From positions 163,230-227,229 of the forward strand of contig NZ_JAUFPK010000001.1 in NCBI RefSeq assembly GCF_030409225.1: a stretch of 64,000 bases of DNA. Reading direction: 5' to 3'. The first letter of the stretch is position 1. Each line of letters begins with the position of its first letter. Shown here piece by piece: positions 44,076-55,162 of this stretch. Under the pieces are notes generated by a model that saw only the letters and a program-made list of their open reading frames with translations, made no database searches and had not been told where the DNA came from. Both the position numbers and the translations under genes were made by a program. Source of the stretch: Aquisalimonas lutea (GTDB taxonomy: Bacteria > Pseudomonadota > Gammaproteobacteria > Nitrococcales > Aquisalimonadaceae).

Positions 44076-44145
44076 ATAATGGCGGACCGGGCCGGGTGTG
44101 GCCCGCACCGGGCATGTGGCGATGGATTTGGGTGGGATAGTAGCC

Positions 44146-46275
44146 ATGAACGGAACGGATGAACGGATTCTCGCGGTGGATCCGCACCCGCGCATGCTCG
44201 CCAGCCTGGAAGCGCTGGCCGCCGCCCGCTCACTTCCCCTGGACACCGCGGCAACGCTGGCCGAGGCGCGAACGGCGCTGCAATCCGGTGGTTACGGGGT
44301 CGTGCTGGTGGACCCGCAGTTCCCCGACGGCGACGGTCTCGTTCTCGTGCGCGAGCTCCGCGACAGCGACGTCGACATCGTCGTGTTCACCGCCGACCCC
44401 TCCGCCAGCGCGCCCATCCAGGCGCTGCGCCACGGCGCTGCGGATTTCCTGCGCAAGCCCTGCGGGCCCGACGAGCTGCTTCTCACGGTACAGAACACCG
44501 TCGAGCGACGGCGACTGTCCCGCACCAACCGCGAGATGAGCAGCCGGCTGCGCCGTTCCGAGCGGCTCTACCAGTTCATCGTCGACAACTCCCCGGACCT
44601 CATCTACGTGCTGGACAACGAGGGCCGTTTCACCTTCGTGAACAACACCGTCCGTCATCTGCTGGGATATCAGCCCGAGATGCTGCTCGGCCGGCATTTC
44701 AGCCAGATCATCGTGCGCGCGGACCGGGCGCTCGCCCGCTACTGCTTCAACGAGCGCCGCACCGGGGATCGCGCCACCCGCGGCCTGGAGCTGCGGCTGC
44801 AGCGCTCCGGCGGCGGCGACCCGGTGCACGTCGACCTCAACGCCACGGGCATGTACGGCGACGGCGGGGGGGACCCGGAGGGCGGCTTCCTCGGCACGTA
44901 CGGCGTCGCCCGGGACGTCACCGAACGCAAGCACGCCGAGGCCATCATCCGCCACCAGGCCTACCATGACATGCTCACGGGCCTGCCCAACCGCGCGCTG
45001 TTCCAGGACCGCCTGCGCCAGTCCCTGGCCCAGGCGCGGCGCTCCCAGAACCGGGCGGCAGTGCTGTTCCTGGACCTGGACCGGTTCAAGATGGTCAACG
45101 ACAGCCTCGGCCATTCCTTCGGCGACCGGATTCTCGAGCAGGTCGCCCGCCGTCTCCGGGAATGCCTGCGCGAGGGCGACACGCTGGCGCGCATGGGCGG
45201 TGACGAGTTCACCGTGCTGCTGCCCAAGCTGGAACGCGAGGACTCCGCTGCGCGGGTGGCGCAGAAGTGTGTCGGGGCCCTGGAGACGCCGTTCGAGCTG
45301 GACGACCAGGAAGTCTATCTCGGGGTGAGCATCGGCATCGCCGTCTACCCGGAACACGGCGAGACCATGGAGAGCCTGGTCAAGCACGCCGATACCGCCA
45401 TGTACCACGCCAAGAGTCACGAAGCAGCCCACTACGCCTTCTACGATGCCGGCATGGGCAACCGCATGGACCACTACCTGAGCATGGAAACCGGCCTGCG
45501 GCGGGCGCTGGGCAACCAGGAGCTCCAGGTGGTGTACCAGCCCCAGGTGGACACGGACGACGGCAGCATCGTCGCGGTGGAGGCCCTGCTGCGCTGGCGG
45601 CATCCCGAGCGGGGTATGATCACGCCCATGGACTTCATCCCGGTGGCGGAGCAGACCGGCCTGATCGTGCCCATCAGCCTGTGGCTCCTGCGCGAGGCCT
45701 GTCGCGAGTGCCTGCGCTGGGGCAGTCCCGAGGCGCCGCCGCGGCTTGCGATAAACCTCTCCAGTCTGCAGGTGGAGCAGCCGGATTTCGTCGAGGGTGT
45801 ACTGGCCGTACTCCACGAGACGGGCTTTCCGCCGGAGCGGCTGGAGTTCGAGATTACCGAGCACCTGCTCCTGCGCAACGTCGACGCCGTGGTGGACAAG
45901 CTGCGCGAGCTCAGCGGGCGGGGGATCCGTTTCGCCATCGACGATTTCGGCACCGGCTACTCGTCCCTGAGCTACCTGCAGCGGCTGCCCATTCACTCCC
46001 TGAAGATCGACCAGTCCTTCATTCACGGGATCCACACGACGGCCGATGAAGGCACCCTGGTGCGCACCATCATCAGCATGGCCCGCGGGCTGGGCCTGAG
46101 CGTGGTTGCCGAGGGCGTCGAGACCCGCGAGCAGCTGCAGACGCTACAGAACATGCACTGCCGCGCCATGCAGGGGTTCCTGTTCAGCCGGCCGCTGGCC
46201 GCGGCGGACATGGCCGCGCTGCTCGGCAGCTGGGACGGCGGCCAGTCGATGCGCGCGGCGGCGCTGTCGTGCTAA
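44146..46275 (+). CDS. Response regulator with PAS, GGDEF and EAL domains (c-di-GMP turnover)
   Basis: A 709-residue protein. Residues 6-120 form a receiver domain with phosphoacceptor Asp in VVLVDPQFPDGDGL and the conserved Lys in FLRKP. Residues 140-270 form PAS (IVDNSPDLIYVLDNEGRFTF). GGDEF (285-440) has intact LARMGGDEFTVLLP and the PNRALFQDRL start. EAL (460-700) has AVEALLRWRHPERG and AIDDFGTGYSSLSYLQRLPI. Both catalytic signatures are intact, so it could make and degrade cyclic di-GMP. The start at 44146 is preferred; the frame extends to 44098. Confidence 0.9.
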   Translation: MNGTDERILAVDPHPRMLASLEALAAARSLPLDTAATLAEARTALQSGGYGVVLVDPQFPDGDGLVLVRELRDSDVDIVVFTADPSASAPIQALRHGAADFLRKPCGPDELLLTVQNTVERRRLSRTNREMSSRLRRSERLYQFIVDNSPDLIYVLDNEGRFTFVNNTVRHLLGYQPEMLLGRHFSQIIVRADRALARYCFNERRTGDRATRGLELRLQRSGGGDPVHVDLNATGMYGDGGGDPEGGFLGTYGVARDVTERKHAEAIIRHQAYHDMLTGLPNRALFQDRLRQSLAQARRSQNRAAVLFLDLDRFKMVNDSLGHSFGDRILEQVARRLRECLREGDTLARMGGDEFTVLLPKLEREDSAARVAQKCVGALETPFELDDQEVYLGVSIGIAVYPEHGETMESLVKHADTAMYHAKSHEAAHYAFYDAGMGNRMDHYLSMETGLRRALGNQELQVVYQPQVDTDDGSIVAVEALLRWRHPERGMITPMDFIPVAEQTGLIVPISLWLLREACRECLRWGSPEAPPRLAINLSSLQVEQPDFVEGVLAVLHETGFPPERLEFEITEHLLLRNVDAVVDKLRELSGRGIRFAIDDFGTGYSSLSYLQRLPIHSLKIDQSFIHGIHTTADEGTLVRTIISMARGLGLSVVAEGVETREQLQTLQNMHCRAMQGFLFSRPLAAADMAALLGSWDGGQSMRAAALSC

Positions 46276-46312
46276 CACGTCCCATGGGGCACGGCGCCGG
46301 CAGCCGTTCCCC

Positions 46313-47770
46313 TCACCGCCGGATCTCGACCCGGTACGCCAGGGTCACCTCCTCCTCCGCGGGCACGGTCAGCGTCCAGCGCGCGTGCCGCGCATCCGGG
46401 CGCTCGAATTCCCGGGACGCCTCCAGGATGGTCCAGTCGCCGGGAAACGCCTCCTCGACGCGCACGGTGCGATCACGGTCGCCGGCGTTGCGTATGCGGA
46501 TGCGCCAGCGCTGCTCCTCGGTATCGTCGTCCAGGCGCCGATAGCCGGTCTGGCGGCGCTCGGCGACAAGATCGAAGGCGGCTCCGGTGGTCAGCGCCAC
46601 CGCCTCGCCCGACGGGGTGGCCGGCATTCGATCCTCCCCCATGAGCACCGGCTCGCCGTCGTCGTCACGCTGATAGACCCGCACCGGACCGGCCGGAAGG
46701 GGGCGCCCCAGCCCCGGTCCGGTGTTGTCGAAATGCAGGTGGGTGGTGACCGGCGGCTCGCCGGCCCGCGTCTGCTGTCCGAACGTGACCTGGCCCTGCA
46801 GCCGGTACGTACGCTCCACGGCGTGGTCGGCGGCGGCAAGCAGGCGGACCTGGTGCTGATCCCCCGGCTCCAGCGACACCGGCTCCTGCAGCCGGAAGCG
46901 ATATTGCTCGGCGACCGCTTCCGGCTCACTGACAGCCCGCTCCATGGTATGCATGGCGTGGTCGGCGGAGCGTTGCAGCCCCGGCACCGAGGCCCCGGCG
47001 ACCAGGCGGATGTCCGCATCCCGGAAAGCCGTTGCCGTGTCATTGCTCAGCTCCGCCCAGCCTTGCAGCCCCATGTGCTCGGCATCTATGTCGAGGGTGA
47101 GCACGTACCCTGCCTGCCAGCCGAGCCCCGGTGTCAGATAGCTCATGGCCAGCCACTGGCGGCCGGGCAGCTCCGAGGTCAGCTCCAGGTCCAGGGCGGG
47201 CACGGTGACCAGGGAATCCGGCACACCCGGGACCACGACCCGCCAGGGACCGTCCCGGGCGAGCAGCTCCACGCCATCGTCCCCGGCGACCGCCACCTGC
47301 CCGTCGGCAACCCCGAGCAGCCGCCCCCGCCGCTGCGCCCGCGTGCCATCGGACCGCTCGCGGACCAGGCGCACCTCCCGGCCCCGGTAGGCATCCAGGA
47401 GCCGGTCCGGCGACACCAGGCGGTTGCGCAGGCGCACGCCGTGCACCATGGGCTCTCCCTCCCCCGAGACGGTCAGCGTCCGCGTCTGCATCTCGGCCGG
47501 TACGCCCTGGAGGCGCAGGAGCTGCCGCTGTGCCCGCAATCCCACCTGGCGGCGTTCGAATACCTGCGCGAGGCCGCCCTGGTGCAGGGTGAGAACCAGG
47601 CGCTCACGGTCGCCGGCGCCGGAAACGGAGCGGTCCCCGTCGGTCAGCTCCTCGCCCTGTAGCGCCCCGGAGCGGAGCTCGGCGGGAACGCCCCGCGGCT
47701 CGGCCTGCCCCGCCGCCATGGCGAGACCCAGAAATGTCAGCCCCACGCCGTACAGCATCAGTGTTCGCAC
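46313..47770 (-). CDS. DUF4139 family periplasmic protein
   Basis: A 485-residue protein with an N-terminal signal (MLYGVGLTFLGLAMAAGQAE). The C-terminal two thirds fit DUF4139: LAMSYLTPGLGWQAGYVLTL, GLQGWAELSNDTATAFRDAD, and a final EEVTLAYRVEIRR. Family members occur alone or in outer-envelope contexts and are of unknown function; some are annotated as mucoidy-inhibitor-like. Beta-sheet content dominates. It converges on the GGDEF/EAL gene with a 37-bp gap and is divergent from the RimB-like gene. Confidence 0.8.
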   Translation of the reverse strand: MRTLMLYGVGLTFLGLAMAAGQAEPRGVPAELRSGALQGEELTDGDRSVSGAGDRERLVLTLHQGGLAQVFERRQVGLRAQRQLLRLQGVPAEMQTRTLTVSGEGEPMVHGVRLRNRLVSPDRLLDAYRGREVRLVRERSDGTRAQRRGRLLGVADGQVAVAGDDGVELLARDGPWRVVVPGVPDSLVTVPALDLELTSELPGRQWLAMSYLTPGLGWQAGYVLTLDIDAEHMGLQGWAELSNDTATAFRDADIRLVAGASVPGLQRSADHAMHTMERAVSEPEAVAEQYRFRLQEPVSLEPGDQHQVRLLAAADHAVERTYRLQGQVTFGQQTRAGEPPVTTHLHFDNTGPGLGRPLPAGPVRVYQRDDDGEPVLMGEDRMPATPSGEAVALTTGAAFDLVAERRQTGYRRLDDDTEEQRWRIRIRNAGDRDRTVRVEEAFPGDWTILEASREFERPDARHARWTLTVPAEEEVTLAYRVEIRR

Positions 47771-47856
47771 GGCCGTCCTCCCTGCTCGTTGACCTGATCA
47801 CACCCGCTTGCAAAACTTCAGCGGACCATCACCCACCGCCATCACAAGGAACCATC

Positions 47857-48435
47857 ATGCCCCGGCCCCCATGGCTCCGCCTCTTCGCCCTCGGCCTCGG
47901 CCTCGTCGCCACCATTGTCGCCGGCGGCACCGTCCACGGCAAAAGCATCTTCGGCTGGACCGAACGGGTCAAGCTCGTCGATGCCGACATGACCCTGGAA
48001 GCCAAGCTGGACACCGGGGCGGAGACCTCCTCGCTGCACGCCCCCGATCCGGAACCGTTCGAGAAGGACGGCGAGGACTGGGTGCGCTTCGAGGTGGCCG
48101 ACGACGACGGCAACGAGCACACCTTCGAGCGACCGGTGGAGCGCACCATCCGCATCCGCAGCGCCTCGGGGGTGACCGAACGCTACGTGGTCGAGCTGGC
48201 CCTGTGCGTCGGCACGGTGGAACGAACGAAGGAGATCAACCTGGCTGACCGGGAGGAGCTCAGCACGCGCATGCTCGTGGGCCGCAACTTCATGGCGGGG
48301 GAGATTCTTGTCGACCCGGGCGACGAGTTCACGCGGGATCCGGCCTGCGACGATGGCGACGATCGCGAGGAGGACGACGACTCCGAAGACGACGATGATG
48401 CCGAAGATGACGGCGATGAGGACGATGACGGCTGA
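47857..48435 (+). CDS. RimB-like retropepsin-type protease with acidic C-terminal tail
   Basis: A 192-residue exported protein: signal segment near residues 5-28, then a retropepsin-like domain with the Asp-Thr-Gly triad, MTLEAKLDTGAETSSLHA near residue 45. RIRSASGVTERYVVELALC and STRMLVGRNFMAGEILVD follow, as in the ATP-dependent zinc protease/RimB family. RimB trims polyglutamate tails made by RimK. The last 35 or so residues are almost entirely Asp, Glu and Gly (from DPACDDGDDREEDDD onward). This is unusual for the family and could bind calcium or salt, or mimic a polyglutamate tail. Confidence 0.82.
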   Translation: MPRPPWLRLFALGLGLVATIVAGGTVHGKSIFGWTERVKLVDADMTLEAKLDTGAETSSLHAPDPEPFEKDGEDWVRFEVADDDGNEHTFERPVERTIRIRSASGVTERYVVELALCVGTVERTKEINLADREELSTRMLVGRNFMAGEILVDPGDEFTRDPACDDGDDREEDDDSEDDDDAEDDGDEDDDG

Positions 48436-48473
48436 TGAGGCGTCCCCGCTTGCCTGGCGGCCGGATCACGGGG

Positions 48474-49241
48474 TCATGCCAGCCGGCGGCCGGGGTCCTG
48501 GCGGAAGTACTGCCGCAGCTGGTCGTAGACGGCGGGCATGGCGGCGCGCAGGGCCCGGGGACGCTCGAAGAAGGATTCGCACGCCACGGCGAAGAACTCG
48601 CCCGGGGCCTCGGCGGCATAGGGATCCAGCAGCGTCTCGCGGCCCGCCTCCACGTCTGCGCACATGCGATCATAGGCCTCGGTGAACGCCTGCGTCCACG
48701 CCGCCAGGGGCATCTCGGCCGGCAGCGGCGGCAGGCCGTTGGCCTCGCCGTTGCTCATGTCCAGCTTGTGGCAGAACTCGTGGATCACCACGTTGTAGCC
48801 GTCCAGCTCGAGGGAACGCTCCACGTCCTCCCAGGACAGGACCACGGGCCCGCCGTCCCAGGCCTCGCCCGCCAGCGGCGCGACTTCCTCGTGGGCCAGG
48901 CCGGCATCGTCGGTATACGCATGCCGGGCCAGGAACTCCTCCGGATAGATCAGCACCGTGCGCCAGCCGCGGTAGGCGGCCAGGCCGAGGTTCAGCACCG
49001 GCAGGCACGCGAGCGCCGCCAGGGCCGCCCGTCGGGATTCGTCCAGCACCACGCCGGCCAGCGGCTCCAGGCGCTTGTCGTGCAGGAACAGCGACGCGGT
49101 CCGGTGCAGCCGCGCGCGCTCGTCGGCATCCAGCCCGGCGCACACGGGCAGGCCGGTCATGAGCTCGTCCCAGACGGCAGTGTTGATGGCGGCACGGCGA
49201 AGCACGCGGCGGCTCCGCCAGCGGCGGATTCGATCCAGCAT
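48474..49241 (-). CDS. mtfA: MtfA-family zinc peptidase
   Basis: A 255-residue protein. The zinc motif HExxH is seen in NVVIHEFCHKLDMSNGEANG near residue 150, with the downstream Glu in EFFAVACESFFERP. The N-terminal LDADERARLHRTASLFLHDK and the MCADVEAGRETLLDPYAA segment match E. coli MtfA. MtfA binds the repressor Mlc and so affects glucose PTS control in enterobacteria. In organisms lacking Mlc its role is unclear, so the regulatory role should not be assumed here. Confidence 0.9.
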   Translation of the reverse strand: MLDRIRRWRSRRVLRRAAINTAVWDELMTGLPVCAGLDADERARLHRTASLFLHDKRLEPLAGVVLDESRRAALAALACLPVLNLGLAAYRGWRTVLIYPEEFLARHAYTDDAGLAHEEVAPLAGEAWDGGPVVLSWEDVERSLELDGYNVVIHEFCHKLDMSNGEANGLPPLPAEMPLAAWTQAFTEAYDRMCADVEAGRETLLDPYAAEAPGEFFAVACESFFERPRALRAAMPAVYDQLRQYFRQDPGRRLA

Positions 49242-49350
49242 GCCTGCAAGCCTACCGCCCGGCGGCCTGCCTGTCGCCCCGCGGCGTCTCCCTTGGTTGC
49301 CATGACCGGATCATGGATAATCGCCGCTCCACGATGCCAACGGGGCCATC

Positions 49351-50559
49351 ATGTCTGCAGCAGCCCAGTCCGGCGGCCCGCGCCGGGAAATCCAGTCGGG
49401 TGACAGCCGGTACACGCTCCTGGGCACGGCCCATGTCTCCCGCGCCAGCGCCGACGAGGTCACCGAGCTGATCCGCTCCGGCGAATTCGACGCCGTTGCC
49501 GTGGAGCTCTGCGCGACCCGCTATCAGAGCCTGATGCAGCCCGACCGCATGGCGCAGATGGACCTCTTCCAGGTCTTCCGCGAGGGCAAGGCCGGCATGG
49601 TGGCCGCCAGCCTGGCACTGGGCGCCTACCAGCAGCGTGTCGCGGACCAGGCCGGCATCCAGCCGGGCGCGGAGATGCAGGCCGCCGTCCAGGAGGCGCG
49701 CGCCGCCGGCCTACCGGTGCTGCTCATCGACCGCGAGATCGGCACGACCCTGCGCCGCGTCTACCGCAACATCCCCTGGTGGCAGCGCTTCGGCCTGATC
49801 TCCGGTCTCCTGGCCAGCCTGGTCACGCGCCAGGACATCAGCCCCGAGGACATCGAGCGGCTCAAGGAAGGCGACGTGCTGGAGTCCACGTTCGCCGAGT
49901 TCGCCCAGCGCTCCGAGCGGCTCTATGAGCCGCTCATCGCGGAACGCGATGCCTACATGGCGCTGCGCCTGCGCGAGGAGAACGCCCAGGGCCAGTACCG
50001 CAATATCCTGGTGGTCATCGGCGCCGGGCATCTCAAGGGGCTGACGGGCCATCTGCAGCGCGATGACGCATCCAACCCCACGGAAGCGCGCCGGGCGCTG
50101 GACACCGTTCCCCGGGGCGCCCGCTGGACCCGGGCGATCCCGTGGATCATCGTGGCGCTGATCCTGTCCGGCTTCGTCATCGGCTTCAGCCGCAATCCCC
50201 AGCTCGGGGCGCAACTGGTCGGCGAGTGGTTCCTGATCAACGGCGTGCTCTCGGCGGCTGCGACGACCCTGGCCTGGGCCCACCCGCTGACCATCATCGG
50301 CACCTTCTTCGCGGCGCCGCTGACCTCCCTGAATCCCACCATCGGCGCCGGCTTCGTGGCAGCCGCCATCGAGATGACCATGCGCAAGCCCAACGTCGGC
50401 CACTTCGCCAGCCTGCGCAGCGACGTCACCTCCATGCGCGGCTGGTGGCGCAACCGCGTCGCCCGCACCCTGCTGGTGTTCCTGTTCGCCACCCTGGGCT
50501 CGGCCGCGGGCACCTACATCGCCGGCTTCCGCATCTTCGAGCAGCTGATCTCGCTGTAG
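49351..50559 (+). CDS. TraB/PrgY-family membrane protein
   Basis: A 402-residue protein. The N-terminal domain has the TraB signature YTLLGTAHVSRASADEV near residue 22, a VAVELCATRYQSLM block, and the second GxxH-type motif VVIGAGHLKGLTGHL near 230. These are thought to form a Tiki/EreA-like metalloprotease site. The C-terminal 140 residues contain four or so membrane segments (AIPWIIVALILSGFVIGF, the LAWAHPLTIIGTFFAAPL region, and others). PrgY of Enterococcus lowers peptide pheromone activity; the chromosomal proteobacterial proteins are uncharacterised. Confidence 0.85.
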   Translation: MSAAAQSGGPRREIQSGDSRYTLLGTAHVSRASADEVTELIRSGEFDAVAVELCATRYQSLMQPDRMAQMDLFQVFREGKAGMVAASLALGAYQQRVADQAGIQPGAEMQAAVQEARAAGLPVLLIDREIGTTLRRVYRNIPWWQRFGLISGLLASLVTRQDISPEDIERLKEGDVLESTFAEFAQRSERLYEPLIAERDAYMALRLREENAQGQYRNILVVIGAGHLKGLTGHLQRDDASNPTEARRALDTVPRGARWTRAIPWIIVALILSGFVIGFSRNPQLGAQLVGEWFLINGVLSAAATTLAWAHPLTIIGTFFAAPLTSLNPTIGAGFVAAAIEMTMRKPNVGHFASLRSDVTSMRGWWRNRVARTLLVFLFATLGSAAGTYIAGFRIFEQLISL

Positions 50560-50607
50560 ACCACAGCCCGTCGCGCGGCCAGTCCGGGGCGCGGGAGCGG
50601 GGCCTCC

Positions 50608-50641
50608 GGTCACGGACACGCCGTACACACGTCCGTGTAGG
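50608..50641. repeat. Hairpin repeat, family 2, partial copy
   Basis: GGTCACGGACACGCCGTA and a following CGTCCGTGTAGG match 20991-21024 with a few changes. Two changes create a TACAC/GTGTA stem. The outer arms of the other copy are not recovered here, so this copy is truncated or diverged. It ends 50 bp before family-1 copy D, the same order and spacing as at 21 kb. The remaining gap (50919-51023) shows only a short imperfect repeat of ACTGCAAAC/AACTGCAAAC near 50991-51020. Confidence 0.6.
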
Positions 50642-50691
50642 TAGCCCCGGTAGGCCGGATAGTTTGATCACCCTGTAAGGCTTGCGGCCGG

Positions 50692-50918
50692 GTCGGTGGT
50701 TGGCGGGGGTACGTTGGGGTGGGCTCCGGAGCTCCGCTTACGGCCCCTGCTTCAGTGGAAGCAGGGGCCTATCCTCCGCTCCGGCCTGGCCGGCTGACAG
50801 CACATCCGTGTGCTGACAGCCGGTGGCGGCATCCCTGCCGCCACCCTTCGGGCCGGACGGCCTGCGCTCCGGCGCTGCGCGAGTCGCCCACCCCAACGTA
50901 CCCCCGCCAACCACCGAC
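50692..50918. repeat. Structured intergenic element, family 1, copy D (reverse orientation)
   Basis: Perfect 33-bp arms at 50692-50724 and 50886-50918 enclose a 161-bp core (50725-50885), reverse to copies A and B. The inner part of the arm resembles copy B (GTACGTTGG) and then diverges. The first GGGA loop is kept, the second reads CGGA, and the third stem pairs perfectly. It lies between convergent traB-like and prfC genes. Confidence 0.88.
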
Positions 50919-51023
50919 AGGCACCGCCAAACGCTGATGGATCCCCGAAGGCCGAACCTCGGCACGCGCAGGAGCGGGCCGCCTACGCTCACTGCAAACG
51001 GAACACTGCCAACTGCAAACTTG

Positions 51024-52604
<1,581 letters not shown>

Positions 52605-52779
52605 GCGCTCCATCCGGGGGTTACCATAGTGTCGCTCCGCGCACGGGCACCGCTCGGCCCGCACACCGCCGAAGGCGCGGGATTATAACGCCGCGGCGCC
52701 TGTCGTGTCCCGCGGAATGCACGCCCGGGAAACGACACCAGGCATCGTCCGACCCTGATCCGGAGGCCGCCCCCACCCC

Positions 52780-53253
52780 ATGAATCGCATGTCGCTCATC
52801 GCCCTGCTGGCCTGGCTGTCCCTGTGCTTTGTCGTCGCCACCGGCAACGCCCTGGTCACCGACCCGGGCACCTGGTACGCCGGGCTGGCCAAGCCGGCAT
52901 GGACCCCGCCGGACTGGCTTTTCGGTCCCGTGTGGACCCTGCTGTACACGCTCATGGGCGTGGCGGCGTGGATGATCTGGGAGCACCGGCGGCGGGACCC
53001 CGGGGCCACCGTGGCCCTGGCGCTGTTCCTGGGCCAGCTCGCGCTCAACGGCCTGTGGTCGTGGCTGTTCTTCGGCGAGCACGCCCTGTTCGCAGCGTTG
53101 GTGGACATCCTCCTGCTGTGGGTCGTGCTCGCCGCGACGATCATCGCATTCCTGCGCATCCGCATGGTCGCCGGGCTGCTGCTGGTGCCCTACCTGATCT
53201 GGGTCAGCTATGCCGTGGCGCTCAACGGCGCCATCATCGTGCTGAACGCCTGA
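52780..53253 (+). CDS. tspO: TspO/MBR family membrane protein
   Basis: A 157-residue protein with five membrane helices. Family motifs are WYAGLAKPAWTPPDWLFGPV near residue 32, WTLLYTLMGVAAWMIW, GQLALNGLWSWLFFGEH and LVPYLIWVSYAVALNG. TspO binds porphyrins and sterol-like ligands. In Rhodobacter it modulates oxygen- and light-dependent gene control by exporting tetrapyrrole intermediates. It may be relevant that oxidase assembly and a possible light-controlled lipid operon are in the same region, but no direct link is visible. The ycgN gene follows 21 bp downstream. Confidence 0.93.
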   Translation: MNRMSLIALLAWLSLCFVVATGNALVTDPGTWYAGLAKPAWTPPDWLFGPVWTLLYTLMGVAAWMIWEHRRRDPGATVALALFLGQLALNGLWSWLFFGEHALFAALVDILLLWVVLAATIIAFLRIRMVAGLLLVPYLIWVSYAVALNGAIIVLNA

Positions 53254-53274
53254 CCACGGCGGGGAGGAGAAGCC

Positions 53275-53760
53275 ATGGCAACGGATCCGGCAGCGCCCTT
53301 CTGGGAGCACAAGTCGCTGGAAGAGATGACCGACGCCGAGTGGGAGTCGCTGTGCGACGGCTGCGGGCGCTGCTGCACCCACAAGCTCGAGGACGAGGAC
53401 AGCGGCGAGGTGTTCGCCACCGGCGTCGCCTGCCGGCTGCTGGACTGCCACGCCTGCCTGTGCACCGACTACCCGCGGCGTCACCGCGAGGTACCCGACT
53501 GCCTGCAGATGACCGCCGAGATCGCCCGCACGGCGCCCTGGTTGCCGCCCAGCTGCGCCTACCGGCGCGTCGCCGAGGGCCGGGGCCTGGCCTGGTGGCA
53601 TCACCTGGTCAGCGGCTCCCGGGAGACGGTGCACGAGGCCGGGGTGTCGGTGCGCGGGCGGGTGGTGCCGGAGCAGGCCGTGGACCCGGAGACCCTGGAA
53701 GACCACCTGGCGGACTGGGTGCACGACGACCCCGACGCACCCGGGCACGGGATCAGTTGA
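53275..53760 (+). CDS. YcgN/YkgJ-type cysteine-cluster protein (UPF0260)
   Basis: A 161-residue soluble protein. It starts [20 protein letters not shown] and has a cysteine-rich core: [29 protein letters not shown] and CLQM, then [20 protein letters not shown]. The cysteines are likely to bind iron or zinc. E. coli YcgN is uncharacterised. The GGGGAGGAGAAGCC ribosome binding site is strong. It probably shares a transcript with tspO. Its 3' end overlaps the end of the convergent response-regulator gene by 8 bp. Confidence 0.9.
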   Translation: MATDPAAPFWEHKSLEEMTDAEWESLCDGCGRCCTHKLEDEDSGEVFATGVACRLLDCHACLCTDYPRRHREVPDCLQMTAEIARTAPWLPPSCAYRRVAEGRGLAWWHHLVSGSRETVHEAGVSVRGRVVPEQAVDPETLEDHLADWVHDDPDAPGHGIS

Positions 53761-55162
53761 TCCGCTGGTCGCTGTCCTCGTCCAGGCGGCGGTACACCGT
53801 CCGGCGGCTGACGTTGAGCAGGGCCGCGGCCCGGCGCTTGTTGCCCCCGACCTGGTCCAGGACATAGCGGATGTAGCGCCGCTCCAGCTCGTCCAGCGTC
53901 GGCAGGACGGGTCCGTCCAGGAACTCGCCCATGACCTGGTCGGCCCCGGCGGCCTGGATCCGCGGGCGCTGCTCCAGGTGCATGCGCGCGGGCAGGTGCT
54001 CGACATCCACCTGCTCGTCGTGACAGAAGGTCACGGCCCGCTCGATGGCATTCTCCAGCTCGCGGACATTGCCCGGGAAGCCGTACTGCTTGAGGCACTG
54101 CATGGCCGCCGGCGTGAACCCGCGCACGTCGCGATCCATCTGCACGGCGAAGCGCTCCAGGAAGCGCGCCGCCAGCAGCTCCATGTCGTCCTCGCGCTCG
54201 CGCAGGGGCGGCACCCGCAGCGTGAACGTCTCCAGCCGGTAGAACAGGTCCTCGCGGAAGTCGCCGGATTCGATGAGCTCCTCCAGCCGGCGATTGGTGG
54301 CGGCGACGATACGCACGTCCACCTGGTGTTCCCGGTTCCCGCCCACCGGCCGGATCACGCCGTCCTGGAGCACGCGCAGCAGCTTCGCCTGCAGGGCCAT
54401 GGGCATCTCGCCCATTTCGTCCAGGAACAGCGTGCCGCCGTTGGCCTGGTCGAACAGGCCCTTGTGCGCCCGGGATGCGCCGGTGAACGCGCCCGCCTCG
54501 TGCCCGAAGAACTCGCTCTCCAGCAGCTCCGCGGGCACGCCGGCGCAGTTCACGGCCTGGAACGGCGCACGGGCGCGGCTGCTCTCGGCATGGATGGCCC
54601 GCGCCACGAGCTCCTTGCCGGTTCCGCTCTCGCCGGCGACCAGCACCGGGCCGGCGGCGCGCGCCAGCTGGCGGATCTGGTCGAACATCACCTGCATGGC
54701 GCGGCCGCGCCCGACCATGCCGTGGAAGCTGTCCTGCTCCATGAGCTGGCGGAAGCGCTGGACCTCGCCCCGCAGCCGGCGCGTCTCCATCAGGCGCTGG
54801 ACGGCAAGCATGAAGTGCTCCAGGTCCAGCGGCTTGGTGAGGAACTCGTCGGCGCCGCGCTTCAGCGCCTCCACCGCCTGGGAGATGGTGCCGAAGGCCG
54901 TGATGATGAGAAACGCCGGCCGGGCGTGCAGGTTGCGCACCTCCTGGAGCAGGGCCATGCCGTCCATGCCCGGCAACCGCAGGTCGCTGATCACCAGGTC
55001 CGGACTGGCCTGCTGCAGGGCACGCAGCGCCTTCTCCGCCGAGTCCGCAGGCTCCACGGCCATGCCGGCCTCCTCAAGCTCTTCCTGGAGCAGCTCGCGC
55101 AGGCCGGCGTCATCCTCGACCAGCAGGACCGCCTCCGCCCTGGTCGTCGTCTTGTCCACCAT
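53753..55162 (-). CDS. Sigma-54-dependent response regulator (NtrC family)
   Basis: A 469-residue regulator. The receiver domain has [13 protein letters not shown] and phosphoacceptor Asp in [13 protein letters not shown]. The AAA+ domain has [17 protein letters not shown], the sigma-54-contacting [12 protein letters not shown], and [13 protein letters not shown]. The C-terminal Fis-type helix-turn-helix is [20 protein letters not shown]. The start at 55162 has GGAG five bases upstream; an ATG at 55186 is possible. Either way it overlaps the end of the kinase gene. The target genes are not identifiable. Confidence 0.93.
   Translation of the reverse strand: MVDKTTTRAEAVLLVEDDAGLRELLQEELEEAGMAVEPADSAEKALRALQQASPDLVISDLRLPGMDGMALLQEVRNLHARPAFLIITAFGTISQAVEALKRGADEFLTKPLDLEHFMLAVQRLMETRRLRGEVQRFRQLMEQDSFHGMVGRGRAMQVMFDQIRQLARAAGPVLVAGESGTGKELVARAIHAESSRARAPFQAVNCAGVPAELLESEFFGHEAGAFTGASRAHKGLFDQANGGTLFLDEMGEMPMALQAKLLRVLQDGVIRPVGGNREHQVDVRIVAATNRRLEELIESGDFREDLFYRLETFTLRVPPLREREDDMELLAARFLERFAVQMDRDVRGFTPAAMQCLKQYGFPGNVRELENAIERAVTFCHDEQVDVEHLPARMHLEQRPRIQAAGADQVMGEFLDGPVLPTLDELERRYIRYVLDQVGGNKRRAAALLNVSRRTVYRRLDEDSDQRIN

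Noticed and set aside
50991-51020. Imperfect ACTGCAAAC repeats before the prfC stop
   Set aside because: They are too short and too few to define an element; recorded only as a description of the gap.
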